A stretch of 64,000 bases of DNA from Pseudogemmobacter humi. GTDB taxonomy: Bacteria; Pseudomonadota; Alphaproteobacteria; Rhodobacterales; Rhodobacteraceae. Positions 42,353 to 50,998 of this stretch are shown here, piece after piece (within the stretch, counting starts at the first letter, position 1; each line of letters begins with the position of its first letter). The position numbers and the translations under genes were made by a program. Location of the stretch: assembly GCF_900609055.1 (NCBI RefSeq), contig NZ_UXAW01000071.1, forward strand, positions 56,741-120,740, given 5' to 3'. Below the pieces are notes generated by a model, which worked only from the letters and a program-made list of their open reading frames with translations, ran no database searches and had not been told where the DNA came from.

Positions 42353-42369
42353 ACCCGCCCTCGCAAAAG

Positions 42370-42458
42370 GGGGGCGCCGCCCCCCGGCCCCTGCGGGTCC
42401 TCCCCCCGGGGTATTTATGTCAGGATGAAATGCATTTTCATCCTGATCCAAATACCCC
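42370..42458. repeat. Composite palindromic intergenic repeat, copy 2
   Basis: A G/C hairpin region (about 42369-42386) leads into a stem in which GGGGTATTT (42408-42416) pairs with AAATACCCC (42450-42458) and TCAGGATGAAA (42420-42430) pairs with its complement at 42436-42446. The layout matches copy 1 at 19.8 kb, with a different inner arm. It separates argB from the ferredoxin-type gene. Confidence 0.75.
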
Positions 42459-42496
42459 CGCCGGAGGCGTCCGGCCTTTGCCGGAAGCGACCGTTT

Positions 42497-43396
42497 TCAG
42501 CGTTTCACGCGCGGTTTCACCCGCGGCTCGGTCGAGCGGATCTGGCTGCCGGCGCCGTGATCGGTGAACAACTCCAAAAGCGCCGCGTTCGGGATGCGGC
42601 CGTCGAGGATGGTCACCGCGCGCACGCCCTCTTCGATCGCTTTCAGCGCGGTCTCGGTCTTGGGGATCATGCCGCCCGAGATCACGCCCTCGGCGGTCAT
42701 GCGGCGGATGTCGTCGGGGGAGAGCGCGGTCATCACCTCGCCCTTCTCGTCCTTGACCCCTGGCACGTCGGTCAGAAGCAGCAGCCGGTCCGCCCTCAGC
42801 GCGCCGGCGATGGCACCCGCGGCGGTGTCGCCGTTGACGTTGAAGGTCTCGTTGTCCTGCATCCCGGTCGCGACCGGGGCGACCACCGGGATGATTCCGG
42901 CGGAATAGAGGTCGCGCAGAACCTGGACGTTCATCTCGACCGGGCGGCCCACATAGCCGAGTTCGGGATCGTCGGCCTCGCAGACCATCAGATCGTCGTC
43001 CTTGCCCGAGATCCCCACCGCGCGGCCGCCGGCGTCCATGATCGCCTGGACGATGCGCTTGTTCACGAGGCCCGAGAGGATCATCTCGACCACCTCGACC
43101 GTGGCCTTGTCGGTGACGCGCTTGCCTTTGACGAATTCGGATTTGATCCCGAGTTTGGACAGCATCTCGTTGATCATCGGCCCGCCGCCGTGGACCACCA
43201 CCGGATGCAGGCCCACCTGTTTCATAAGCACGATGTCGCGGGCGAATTCGGCCATCGCGCCGTCGTCGCCCATGGCGTTGCCGCCGAATTTCACCACCAC
43301 CACCGCATCCTCGTAGCGCTGAAGATAGGGCAGCGCCTCGGAGAGCATCTTCGCGGTGTTCTGGGCGTCTTGCATGGTCAGGGTCTGCTGCTTCAT
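42497..43396 (-). CDS. argB: Acetylglutamate kinase
   Basis: The 299-residue amino-acid-kinase family protein phosphorylates N-acetylglutamate in arginine synthesis. It shows [56 protein letters not shown] and [17 protein letters not shown]. The N-terminal helix ([21 protein letters not shown]) is typical of arginine-inhibited hexameric forms. In relatives argB usually follows engB; here nearly 7 kb separates them. Confidence 0.95.
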   Translation of the reverse strand: MKQQTLTMQDAQNTAKMLSEALPYLQRYEDAVVVVKFGGNAMGDDGAMAEFARDIVLMKQVGLHPVVVHGGGPMINEMLSKLGIKSEFVKGKRVTDKATVEVVEMILSGLVNKRIVQAIMDAGGRAVGISGKDDDLMVCEADDPELGYVGRPVEMNVQVLRDLYSAGIIPVVAPVATGMQDNETFNVNGDTAAGAIAGALRADRLLLLTDVPGVKDEKGEVMTALSPDDIRRMTAEGVISGGMIPKTETALKAIEEGVRAVTILDGRIPNAALLELFTDHGAGSQIRSTEPRVKPRVKR

Positions 43397-43458
43397 GGGG
43401 GCCTCCGGGGATCGTCTGCCCCATAGGACGTTTGGCCCGCGCTGCCAAGCGGGGCGAT

Positions 43459-43512
43459 CCATGTTTTGCCCTCCATGTTTTGCCCTCCATGTTTTGCCAT
43501 CCAGGTTTTGAC
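43459..43512. repeat. 14-base tandem repeat in the argB/tetR divergent region
   Basis: The unit CCATGTTTTGCCCT starts at 43459, 43473 and 43487 (last copy two bases different), and a diverged copy starts at 43501 (CCAGGTTTTGAC). The array is 53 bases upstream of the tetR start and its last copy contributes a TTGACA hexamer. Confidence 0.85.
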
Positions 43513-43537
43513 AGGCGCGGGCCCTGGCGGCTATGCC
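43508..43537 (+). promoter_or_regulatory. Candidate promoter of the TetR gene
   Basis: TTGACA at 43508-43513 and TATGCC at 43532-43537 are separated by 18 bases, a plausible vegetative promoter 28 bases upstream of the GTG start. The -35 element lies in the last 14-base repeat. Confidence 0.4.
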
Positions 43538-43564
43538 GGAACGAGAGGCGGCGAAGGAGAGGGT

Positions 43565-44188
43565 GTGAAGGGCAGCGACAGGGAAGGCGCGCGGCCGCGG
43601 GTGCTGACGGCGGCGAATCTCAACCGGCGCGAAGAGATCCTTCAGGCCGCCGAGCGGGTGTTGCAGCGCGAGGGTTACGCCGGGCTGACCGCGCGCAAAG
43701 TGGCGGCCGAGGCCGGGTTCTCGCTTGGCCATCTGACCTATAATTTCAGCGGTATGGACGAGATCCTGTCCGAGACCTACCGCCGCCTCTCGGGCCGGTT
43801 GCGCGAACGCTCGGATGCGGTGACCGCGGAGGACGGGGCGCCGATGGAGCGGCTGGACGCTTTCCTGCATGCGGGGTTCAGCCCGGGGTTCCTCGACCCC
43901 GGCCATCTGCGGCTTCGGATCGACTTCTGGTCGGCGGCGCTGACATCAAAGGTGATCGCCGGGACCGAACGCGGGCTTTATGCGCATTATCGCCGCGATC
44001 TGACGGCTTTGCTGGAGGCGGTGGCGGGCGAGGCGCCCGCGCGGCGCGCCCGGGTGCCGCTTCTGACCGATACGCTGATGGCGACGCTGGACGGGCTCTG
44101 GCTCGACTGGATGCGCAGGCGCGACGAGGCGGGCGTCAGGAACGGCCTGCGCGGCTGTCTGGAGCTGGTGCGGGCGCTGCTGCCCTGA
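43565..44188 (+). CDS. TetR-family regulator (BetI-like), probable regulator of the accessory operon
   Basis: The 207-residue protein has the TetR helix-turn-helix in [40 protein letters not shown]. The GTG at 43565 has GGAGAGG upstream; earlier in-frame ATGs fall in the tandem repeat. It converges with the ABC permease gene (stops at 44188 and 44189 abut). I infer that it controls the nearby catabolic operon, whose promoter holds a TTTTGCAC dyad with half-sites like the repeat in front of this gene. Confidence 0.83.
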   Translation: MKGSDREGARPRVLTAANLNRREEILQAAERVLQREGYAGLTARKVAAEAGFSLGHLTYNFSGMDEILSETYRRLSGRLRERSDAVTAEDGAPMERLDAFLHAGFSPGFLDPGHLRLRIDFWSAALTSKVIAGTERGLYAHYRRDLTALLEAVAGEAPARRARVPLLTDTLMATLDGLWLDWMRRRDEAGVRNGLRGCLELVRALLP

Positions 44189-44959
44189 TCAGGCGGCGCG
44201 GCGGGGCTGGCGGCTTTCCAGCCAGCGGAAACCCAGCACGATCAGCCCGGCCAGCATCAGATAGATCGCGGCCACGAGGAACAGGGGCTCATAGGTGATC
44301 AGCGTGTCCTGGCGCACGCGGCTGGCCACCGCATAGATCTCGATCACGGTGATCGTGGCCACCAGGGGCGTCGCCTTGAGTTGCAGCACCGTCTCGCCGC
44401 CCAGTGTCGGCAGCACCGAATGGAACGCCAGCGGCAGCGAGATCCGGGCAAAGATCTTGCGCCGCGGCATGCCCATGGCGCGCGCCGCCTCGATCTGGCC
44501 GCGCGGGACAGAGGCGAAGGCGCCGCGCATCACCTCGCCCTCGTAACCCGCGTAAGACAGCGACAGCGCCAGCAAAGCATAGGGCCAGGCCTGGCGCAGG
44601 ATCGGCCAGAGCTCGCTCTCGCGGATCCAGGGGATGCCGGGGAACAACGAGCCGAGGCCGTAATACAAAAGCCAGATCTGCAACAGGAGCGGCGTTCCCC
44701 GGATCACCGTGCAGAAGGCGCGCGCGGGCCGGGCCAGATACCAGGGCCCCGAGGCCTGGGCGAGGCCCAGGGGCAGCGCCAGCGAAAAGCCGATCATCAC
44801 CGACAGCACCAGCAGCCAGATGGTGCGCCAGACGCCCTGGCCGATCATCGGCGCGTATTTCGGCAGCCAGGACCAGTTGCCGGTCAGCACGATCCAGGCC
44901 ACCAGCCCCGCGGCCACGGCCAGCATCACGATCCGGTGGGGCATCATCAGCGCGCGCAT
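44189..44959 (-). CDS. ABC transporter permease, polar-amino-acid type (HisM-like)
   Basis: The 256-residue permease has five predicted helices and the HisMQ-type coupling motif EAARAMGMPRRKIFARISLPLAF. The N-terminal GNWSWLPKYAPMIGQGVWRTIWL and CTVIRGTPLLLQIWLLYYGL are typical of the HAAT family. It is the last gene of the operon and starts in the stop of the partner permease (TGATG). Confidence 0.9.
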   Translation of the reverse strand: MRALMMPHRIVMLAVAAGLVAWIVLTGNWSWLPKYAPMIGQGVWRTIWLLVLSVMIGFSLALPLGLAQASGPWYLARPARAFCTVIRGTPLLLQIWLLYYGLGSLFPGIPWIRESELWPILRQAWPYALLALSLSYAGYEGEVMRGAFASVPRGQIEAARAMGMPRRKIFARISLPLAFHSVLPTLGGETVLQLKATPLVATITVIEIYAVASRVRQDTLITYEPLFLVAAIYLMLAGLIVLGFRWLESRQPRRAA

Positions 44960-45681
44960 CAGCCGCCCCCCGCCGTTCGGGGCGGATCGCCGCGCCGCGC
45001 CCAGGCCTCCAGCCGGGCGAAGCCCCAGGTGGAAAGCATCGAGATCACCAGATAGATCACCCCGGCGGCGATGAAGAAGGTGAAGAAGGCTTTCGTGGTG
45101 CCCGCCGCCTGGCGCGTCGCCAAAGTCAGTTCGTTGAAGCCGACGATGGCCAGCAGCGCCGTGTCCTTGGTGGCGATCAGCCAGAGGTTCGACAGACCGG
45201 GCAGCGCAAGGCCCAGCATGGTCGGGATGGTGATGCGCCGCGCGATCTTGCCCGCGGGCATGCCCATGGCGCGGGCGGCCTCGATCTGGCCCGAAGGCAC
45301 CGCGAGGATGGCGCCGCGCAGAACCTCGGTCGCATAGGCGCCCTGCACCACGCCGAGGACAAGCACCCCCGCCGTCACGCCGGAAATCTGGATCCGGCCG
45401 TAGCCCGAGGCCAGCATCAGCTTGTTCACCAGATCGGTGAGGCCGAAATACAGAAGCAGGATCAGGATCAGTTCGGGCAGCGCCCGCACCACGGTGGTGT
45501 AGACCGCAAGGCAATCGCGCAGGACCGGCCCGCCGTAGATCTTGCCGTAAGCGCCCGCCAGCCCGATCGCCAGCCCCAGCCCGAAGGCCCCGACCGCGAT
45601 GCGGATCGAGGCCCAGAGGCCGACAAGCAGCGTGCCCCCCCATCCGGGAGGGCTGAGAGCCAGCAGGCCGAGCGTGTCCAT
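44959..45681 (-). CDS. ABC transporter permease, polar-amino-acid type (HisQ-like)
   Basis: The 240-residue partner permease shows TTVVRALPELILILLLYFGL and the EAA-type motif GQIEAARAMGMPAGKIARRITIP, both typical of histidine/arginine/opine uptake systems. It follows the binding-protein gene by 24 bases. The two permeases would form the membrane channel with the ATPase at 46518. Confidence 0.9.
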   Translation of the reverse strand: MDTLGLLALSPPGWGGTLLVGLWASIRIAVGAFGLGLAIGLAGAYGKIYGGPVLRDCLAVYTTVVRALPELILILLLYFGLTDLVNKLMLASGYGRIQISGVTAGVLVLGVVQGAYATEVLRGAILAVPSGQIEAARAMGMPAGKIARRITIPTMLGLALPGLSNLWLIATKDTALLAIVGFNELTLATRQAAGTTKAFFTFFIAAGVIYLVISMLSTWGFARLEAWARRGDPPRTAGGG

Positions 45682-45705
45682 CCTCTCTAGCGCCCGCGGC
45701 GGCGA

Positions 45706-46479
45706 TCACTCGCCATAGATCGACGAGGTGAAATATTTCGAGGTGATCTCGTCATAGCTGCCGTCGGCGCGGACATCGGCGATCGCCTTGTTGAACGCCT
45801 CTTTCAGCGCCTCGTCGCCCTTGCGCAGGCCGACGCCGACGCCCAGCCCCAGCACCGCCGGATCGTTCTCCACCGCGCCCTTGATCTCGCAGCAATCCGC
45901 GCCCTCGGCGGCGACGAAAGCATCCATCGCGGTCGAATCGGCCTGGGTGGCGTCGATCCGGCCGGCAACCAGATCCTGGTTGGCCTCATCCTGGGTCTGA
46001 TAGGATTTGATCTCGGCCGCCACCCCGCCGAAATGCTTCTCGGCATAGGTCTGGTGGATGGTCGAGACCTGAACGCCGAGGATCTTGCCGGTCAGCCCCT
46101 CGGGATCGGGGGTGATCGCATCGCCTTTGGCCGCGACGATCACGGCGGGCGTATTGTAGTATTTGTCCGAGAAGTCGATCACCTTCTGGCGTTCCTCGTT
46201 GATCGACATCGAATTCATGATCGCGTCGATCTGGCCGGCCTCCAGCGCCGGGATCAGCCCGTCCCAGGCGATCGGGGTGATCTCGCATTCAAACTCGGCC
46301 GCCTTGCACAAAGCCCACATCAGGTCGATCTCCCAGCCGGTCCAGGTGCCCGAGGCGTCGACGCTGGCGAAAGGCGGATAGGGTTCGGGCGCCATGCCGA
46401 CGCGCACCTTCTGTGCCTCGGCCGCGCCCGCGGTCAGGCCGAGCGCGAGGGCCGCGGCTGCGAAAGTGAATCTGGTCAT
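45706..46479 (-). CDS. Periplasmic solute-binding protein, family 3 (polar amino acid type)
   Basis: The 257-residue protein has a signal peptide (TRFTFAAAALALGLTAGAAEA) and family-3 motifs: VRVGMAPEPYPPFASVD, GWEIDLMWALCKAAEFECEI, WDGLIPALEAGQIDAIMNSMSI and ERQKVIDFSDKYYNTPAV. Two cysteines (GADCCEI) could form a bond. ATG 46479 has AGGAGGATCAG before it. The ligand is probably a charged amino-acid-like compound; nothing in the sequence fixes which. Confidence 0.9.
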   Translation of the reverse strand: MTRFTFAAAALALGLTAGAAEAQKVRVGMAPEPYPPFASVDASGTWTGWEIDLMWALCKAAEFECEITPIAWDGLIPALEAGQIDAIMNSMSINEERQKVIDFSDKYYNTPAVIVAAKGDAITPDPEGLTGKILGVQVSTIHQTYAEKHFGGVAAEIKSYQTQDEANQDLVAGRIDATQADSTAMDAFVAAEGADCCEIKGAVENDPAVLGLGVGVGLRKGDEALKEAFNKAIADVRADGSYDEITSKYFTSSIYGE

Positions 46480-46517
46480 CTGATCCTCCTGGTTGATTAT
46501 GTTTTTACGGGGTCTTC

Positions 46518-47303
46518 TCACGAGACCGATTTGAGAAACTGCTTCAGCCGGGCCGATTGCGGGGCGCCGAACAGCCGCTCGGGCGGGCCCTCTTCCTCGA
46601 TCACCCCGTTGTAAAGATAGACCACATGGTCCGAGACCTCGCGGGCGAATTTCATTTCATGCGTGACCAGCAACATGGTGCGCCCCTCGTCGGCGAGGCT
46701 GCGGATCACCGCGAGCACCTCGCCCACCAATTCGGGGTCAAGCGCCGAGGTCGGCTCGTCGAACAGCATGGCGCGCGGCTGCATGCACAGCGCGCGGGCG
46801 ATGGCGGCGCGCTGCTGCTGGCCGCCGGAAAGGAACGCCGGATAGGCACTTTCCTTTTCCTTCAGCCCCACCCGGTCGAGCAGCTTGCGCGCCCGCCCGA
46901 CCGCCTCGTCCTTCGGCAGCCCCAGCACATGGACCGGCACTTCGATCAGGTTCTCCAGCACGGTCTTGTGGGTCCAGAGGTTGAACGACTGAAATACCAT
47001 GCCAAGGCTCTGGCGGATCCGCTCGATCTGGCGGCGGTCAGCAGGGGTGCCGTCGGGGCGGCAGCGCACCTCCTCGCCGCCGATCACGATGCGGCCCGAG
47101 GATGGGGTTTCCAGGAAATTCACGCAGCGCAGAAGCGTTGACTTGCCCGAGCCGGAGCCGCCGATCAGCGTGACCACATCGCCCTCACGCGCGGTGATCG
47201 ACACGCCTTTCAGCACCTCATGCGGGCCGAAGCTCTTGCGCAAAGCCTCGACCCGGATCGCTTCGGGACGGGGGGCGGGATTGGCCTGCGCGGTGTCTTT
47301 CAT
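46518..47303 (-). CDS. ABC transporter ATP-binding protein, polar-amino-acid type
   Basis: The 261-residue ATPase has Walker [10 protein letters not shown], signature LSGGQQQR and Walker [13 protein letters not shown], and the HisP/GlnQ-like length and C-terminal [19 protein letters not shown]. It powers import with the binding protein and two permeases downstream. It follows the hydrolase gene by 24 bases. Confidence 0.93.
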   Translation of the reverse strand: MKDTAQANPAPRPEAIRVEALRKSFGPHEVLKGVSITAREGDVVTLIGGSGSGKSTLLRCVNFLETPSSGRIVIGGEEVRCRPDGTPADRRQIERIRQSLGMVFQSFNLWTHKTVLENLIEVPVHVLGLPKDEAVGRARKLLDRVGLKEKESAYPAFLSGGQQQRAAIARALCMQPRAMLFDEPTSALDPELVGEVLAVIRSLADEGRTMLLVTHEMKFAREVSDHVVYLYNGVIEEEGPPERLFGAPQSARLKQFLKSVS

Positions 47304-47327
47304 CAGGGCAGGCGTCCTCGCTGGTTG

Positions 47328-48110
47328 TCAGTCGTTTGCCTCCCGGGCCAGCAGGAAGCGGCGGACATGCGGCAGGACCTGATCGGTCGCCTCGATGAAG
47401 ATCGCATGTTTCAGCCCCGGCAGGATCACCAGTTCCGCCTGCGGCATGGCACCGGCGATAAGCGTATTGAGCCGGGGATTGCAGCCCCCGTCAAGCTCGC
47501 CGGTCAAAACCTGGGCCGGAATCGAGATTTCGTGCAGCCAGGGGCCCATTTCGGTTTCGGCATAGATATCAAACACATTCAGAAAGATATCCGCAGGCGT
47601 GTCGGTCACCTGCCGCTTGCGCCATTCGATCACATCGGGGCGGGCCGCCACGAAATCGTCGGTGAACCAGCGCGCGGTCAGCGTATCCAGCACCGGGCCG
47701 ATGCCCTTTTCGCGCATCGCCGCGACCACCGCTTTCACCTTCGCGCTGTCGTCTTCGGTGCGGAAGGCGGCGGTGGACCACAGGCCCAGCGAGCGCACCC
47801 GATCCGGGTAGCGGCGCGCATAGGCCGGGCCGATCATGCCGCCGAGCGAATGGCCGGCGAAATGGGCGCGCTCCACGCCGAGCCGGGCGCGCAGGGCCTC
47901 AAGGTCATCGACCAGATCCTCCAGCCCGAAGCGCCCCCCGGGCAAGGGGCTTTCGCCATGGCCGCGCAGGTCGTAGCTGATGCAGGTGAAACGGTCCTTC
48001 AGCCCCTCGATCAGCCGCGCGAAAGTCGCACGGCGCGCGCCGATGCCGTGGATCAGGAAAAGCGCCGGTCCCTCGCCGGTGACGGTGTAAGCGCAGTCGA
48101 TGGCGGCCAT
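47328..48110 (-). CDS. Alpha/beta hydrolase
   Basis: The 260-residue hydrolase has the oxyanion/HG region FLIHGIGARRATF, nucleophile elbow GHSLGG, and catalytic histidine near LKHAIFIEATDQ. The pattern YDLRGHGES resembles enol-lactonases (PcaD) and RutD. ATG 48110 follows the tautomerase stop by four bases; an upstream start would overlap that gene. In this operon it probably hydrolyses a product of the flavin monooxygenase. Confidence 0.85.
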   Translation of the reverse strand: MAAIDCAYTVTGEGPALFLIHGIGARRATFARLIEGLKDRFTCISYDLRGHGESPLPGGRFGLEDLVDDLEALRARLGVERAHFAGHSLGGMIGPAYARRYPDRVRSLGLWSTAAFRTEDDSAKVKAVVAAMREKGIGPVLDTLTARWFTDDFVAARPDVIEWRKRQVTDTPADIFLNVFDIYAETEMGPWLHEISIPAQVLTGELDGGCNPRLNTLIAGAMPQAELVILPGLKHAIFIEATDQVLPHVRRFLLAREAND

Positions 48111-48114
48111 GGGA

Positions 48115-48306
48115 TCATTCCTTCGGGTCGGAGCCGAGCCGCCCGCCGAAAGCCCAGTCGTGTTTTTCGACATCGGTAAAGACGATCTGGATCGCCTCGG
48201 GCGTGCCGCCGCAGCTTTCGACGAAGGCTTTGGTCAGCGCTTTGGCGCAGGCGCGCTTCTGCTCGACCGTGCGACCCTCGAACATTTCCACCCGGATCAT
48301 GGGCAT
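48115..48306 (-). CDS. 4-oxalocrotonate tautomerase family protein
   Basis: The 63-residue protein begins Met-Pro-Met-Ile-Arg-Val-Glu-Met-Phe-Glu-Gly-Arg, giving the catalytic Pro1 and the family's conserved MFEGRT. It is of normal 4-OT length. It lies between the monooxygenase and hydrolase genes and would isomerise an unsaturated keto or enol intermediate. Confidence 0.88.
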   Translation of the reverse strand: MPMIRVEMFEGRTVEQKRACAKALTKAFVESCGGTPEAIQIVFTDVEKHDWAFGGRLGSDPKE

Positions 48307-48327
48307 GTTTCGGCTCCTTGCTTTATC

Positions 48328-49356
48328 TTATGCAACTTTTTCGCGTTTACCGCCCAGATGCGGCATCACATCCCGGGCGAAGCGCTCCATCATCTTCAGC
48401 GTCGCCGCCTGGGGCTGGCCGAAATTCGACGAGGCGATCACCTCGTCTATCCCGAGTTCGGCATAGGCGCCAAGCCGGTCGACCATCTCGCCCGCGGTGC
48501 AGATCAGCACGTTATGGCGCAGCTCCTCCACCGTCTGGCGCCGCGGCAGCGGGCGGATCATGCCGGAATCCACGATCCCCGGCCCGCCGAACACATTGTC
48601 GAAGCTCTGGTAATAGCGGTGCGCCAGCGCGGTCATCGCCTGCGCATCGGCCTCGTCCTGTGCCAGCCAGAGCGTGCGCTGCAACGACAGCCTCTGCCCC
48701 GGCGGATGGCCCGCGCTCGCGCGGCCGCGATGGTAGGCATCGACCTGGGATTTCAGGATCTCATGGCTGGCGCCGAGCGGCGTGGTCTGGATCGCATAAC
48801 CCTTCGCCGCCGCCGCCTCGATCCCCGGCGGGGCCATGATCGCCAAAGCCAGCGGGATCGGATCCTCGGGCCGCGGCATGATGGTCAGCGACGCAAAGTT
48901 GTAGCGGCTGCCCTGCCAGGACACTTCCTTACGCGAGAGCAGCGCCTCCAGCACCGCGAGGCTTTCCTCGAAGACGGGCTTCGTCTCCTCCATCGGCACG
49001 CCGATCCGCCCGGTCTCATAGCCGAAAGCCCCCTTCCCCACGCCCAGCACCAGCCGCCCGTCGCAAAGCGCCTGCGCCTGGACCACCTCGCCCGCGAAGA
49101 CCCGCATGTCCCGCAGCGGCAGCTGGCAGATCGAGGTGGCGATCTCCAGCCGTTCGGTATGGGCGGCGACCTTCACCGCCATCTGCAAGGGCGAGGGCAC
49201 CAGCAGGATGTTGATCAGATGATGTTCGGGCACCGAGACGCCGCGATAGCCGCAGGCCTCGGCCTGGACCGCCTGCGCGACCATCTCGCGGTAAAGCTGT
49301 TTGCCGCCGGTCTCGGCCGAGAGCAGATGACTGCTGAGAAAATGCGAGAAGTCCAT
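48328..49356 (-). CDS. LLM-class (luciferase-like) flavin-dependent monooxygenase
   Basis: The 342-residue protein has the bacterial-luciferase fold: GYRGVSVPEHHLINILLVPSPLQ, ERLEIATSICQLPLRDMRVFAGEV, and LCDGRLVLGVGKGAFGYE. Members use reduced flavin to oxidise alkanes, heterocycles or amines. It is the first gene of a seven-gene leftward operon. The partner flavin reductase is not adjacent. The substrate is unknown. Confidence 0.87.
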   Translation of the reverse strand: MDFSHFLSSHLLSAETGGKQLYREMVAQAVQAEACGYRGVSVPEHHLINILLVPSPLQMAVKVAAHTERLEIATSICQLPLRDMRVFAGEVVQAQALCDGRLVLGVGKGAFGYETGRIGVPMEETKPVFEESLAVLEALLSRKEVSWQGSRYNFASLTIMPRPEDPIPLALAIMAPPGIEAAAAKGYAIQTTPLGASHEILKSQVDAYHRGRASAGHPPGQRLSLQRTLWLAQDEADAQAMTALAHRYYQSFDNVFGGPGIVDSGMIRPLPRRQTVEELRHNVLICTAGEMVDRLGAYAELGIDEVIASSNFGQPQAATLKMMERFARDVMPHLGGKREKVA

Positions 49357-49376
49357 TCCATCCCTCCTGCCGCTGG

Positions 49377-49396
49377 TTTTGCACGTTTGTGCAAAA
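49377..49396. promoter_or_regulatory. Perfect operator palindrome between the LLM operon and the SDR gene
   Basis: TTTTGCAC-GTTT-GTGCAAAA has perfect 8-base arms with a four-base centre, just 21-40 bases upstream of the monooxygenase start in the 142-base divergent region. It fits a TetR- or GntR-type operator. GTTTTGC matches the core of the 14-base repeats in front of the tetR gene. Confidence 0.65.
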
Positions 49397-49498
49397 CATG
49401 AGTCCCGTCAACAGGATTCGCGCGGAGCCTTCACGAAAACTCCGATTGCGGCCCGGGACGGAAGCGGCCAGAAAGGCAGGCGACAAGGAGATGCCATC

Positions 49499-50230
49499 AT
49501 GTCCGAACAGAAGATCCTCGTTCTGACCGGGGCCTCCCGCGGGATCGGCCATGCCACGGTGAAGCGGTTTTCCTCGGAAGGCTGGCGGGTGCTGACCTGT
49601 TCGCGCCAGCCCTTCGACCCGCGCTGCCCCTGGCCCGATGCCGAGGCCAACCATATCGAGATCGACCTCGCCGATCCGAACATGACCATCGCCGCCATCG
49701 AGTCGATCAAGGCGAGGACCGGCGGAAAGATCCATGCGCTGGTGAACAACGCCGGGATCAGCCCCAAGGGGCCGGGCGGGGCGCGGCTGAACACGCTGGA
49801 CACCGATCTGCGCACCTGGGGCCATGTCTTCCACGTGAACTTCTTCGCCAGCGTCATCCTCGCGCGCGGCTTGCAGGACGAGCTGGCGGCGGCGAAAGGC
49901 GCGATCGTCAACGTCACCTCGATCGCGGGTGCACGGGTGCATCCTTTCGCGGGCGCCGCCTATGCCACGTCGAAAGCCGCGCTGGCGGCGCTGACGCGCG
50001 AGATGGCGCATGATTTCGGGCCGATGGGGGTGCGGGTCAACGCGATCGCCCCGGGCGAGGTGGAAACCTCGATCCTGTCGCCGGGCACCGACAAGATCGT
50101 CGAGAAACTGCCGTTGCAACGTCTGGGCCAGCCGCGCGAAGTGGCGGATGCGATCTGGTATCTGTGTTCCGACCAGGCCAGCTACATCTCGGGCGCCGAG
50201 ATCGAGGTGAACGGCGCCCAGCACGTCTGA
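49499..50230 (+). CDS. Short-chain dehydrogenase/reductase
   Basis: The 243-residue SDR has the cofactor motif LTGASRGIGHATV, NNAGISP, the catalytic set Ser (NVTSIAGARV), Tyr and Lys (AYATSKAAL), and the C-terminal SGAEIEVNGAQHV. AAGGAG precedes ATG 49499. It is divergent from the LLM operon and probably belongs to the same regulated pathway. Confidence 0.88.
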   Translation: MSEQKILVLTGASRGIGHATVKRFSSEGWRVLTCSRQPFDPRCPWPDAEANHIEIDLADPNMTIAAIESIKARTGGKIHALVNNAGISPKGPGGARLNTLDTDLRTWGHVFHVNFFASVILARGLQDELAAAKGAIVNVTSIAGARVHPFAGAAYATSKAALAALTREMAHDFGPMGVRVNAIAPGEVETSILSPGTDKIVEKLPLQRLGQPREVADAIWYLCSDQASYISGAEIEVNGAQHV

Positions 50231-50231
50231 C

Positions 50232-50343
50232 GCAAAAATCTTCGAAGATTTTTGCAAATTCCTTGCAAGGAATTTGGCGCGCCGGCCACGGCGCGCCGCC
50301 GGAGTTTTCAAAAACTCCGGCCCGATTTCTTCAAAGAAATCGG
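50232..50343. repeat. Five back-to-back palindromes between the SDR gene and engB
   Basis: The 112 bases hold five dyads with at most one base between them: 50232-50255 (24-base perfect palindrome, GCAAAAATCT arms), 50256-50275 (20-base perfect palindrome, AAATTCCTTG arms), 50276-50297 (GGCGCGCC arms, six-base loop), 50299-50320 (CCGGAGTTTT arms, CA loop) and 50322-50343 (CCGATTTCTT arms, CA loop). They fill the whole space between convergent genes. Confidence 0.9.
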
Positions 50344-50347
50344 CGCC

Positions 50348-50998
50348 TCACTCCAGCGTCGCGATAACGGCGCGCAGGGTCTCGACCCCTTCGCCCTTTT
50401 CCGAACTGGTGACGATGATCTCGGGATAGGCGGCCGGATGCTTCTGCAACGCCGCCATCACCTGCGCGATATTCGCCTCGCGGGTGGCCTGGTTCACCTT
50501 GTCGGCCTTGGTCATCACCACCTGGAAGGTCACGGCGGACTTGTCCAGGAGGCCGAGGATCTCGTCATCGACCTGTTTGATGCCATGGCGCGTGTCGATC
50601 AGCACGAAGGCGCGGCGGAGCGTCTGGCGCCCCGCCAGATAGGCGCGGAGCAGTTCCTGCCACTTCCTGACCACCGCCACCGGCGCCTCGGCGAAACCGT
50701 AGCCCGGCAGGTCGACCAGATAGCGGCTTTCGCCCAGAGCGAAATAGTTGATCTCCTGGGTCCGTCCCGGGGTGTTCGAGGCCCGCGCGAGGCTCTTGCG
50801 CCCCGTGAGCGCATTGATCAGGCTGGACTTACCGACATTCGAGCGACCGGCGAAACAAACCTCGACCCGGTCGGCGGGCGGCAGCGCCGCCATCGTGGTC
50901 ACGCCTTTGACGAAATCCACCGGCCCGGCGAAGAGCAGCCGCCCGGTCTCGCGCGCCTGTTCTTCCGGCGCCCCGGCCAAAGTGAAGACCATCGTCAT
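50348..50998 (-). CDS. engB: Ribosome-biogenesis GTPase EngB (YsxC)
   Basis: The 216-residue small GTPase has G1 FAGRSNVGKSS, G3 LVDLPGYGFA and G4 TKADK, with the EngB signatures SNTPGRTQEINYF and RRAFVLIDTRHGI. It assists assembly of the large ribosomal subunit. It overlaps the MOSC gene by four bases. Confidence 0.95.
   Translation of the reverse strand: MTMVFTLAGAPEEQARETGRLLFAGPVDFVKGVTTMAALPPADRVEVCFAGRSNVGKSSLINALTGRKSLARASNTPGRTQEINYFALGESRYLVDLPGYGFAEAPVAVVRKWQELLRAYLAGRQTLRRAFVLIDTRHGIKQVDDEILGLLDKSAVTFQVVMTKADKVNQATREANIAQVMAALQKHPAAYPEIIVTSSEKGEGVETLRAVIATLE

Noticed and set aside
43459..43512. Tandem repeats considered as a CRISPR fragment
   Set aside because: Units are 14 bases, contiguous and without spacers, and no cas gene is present.
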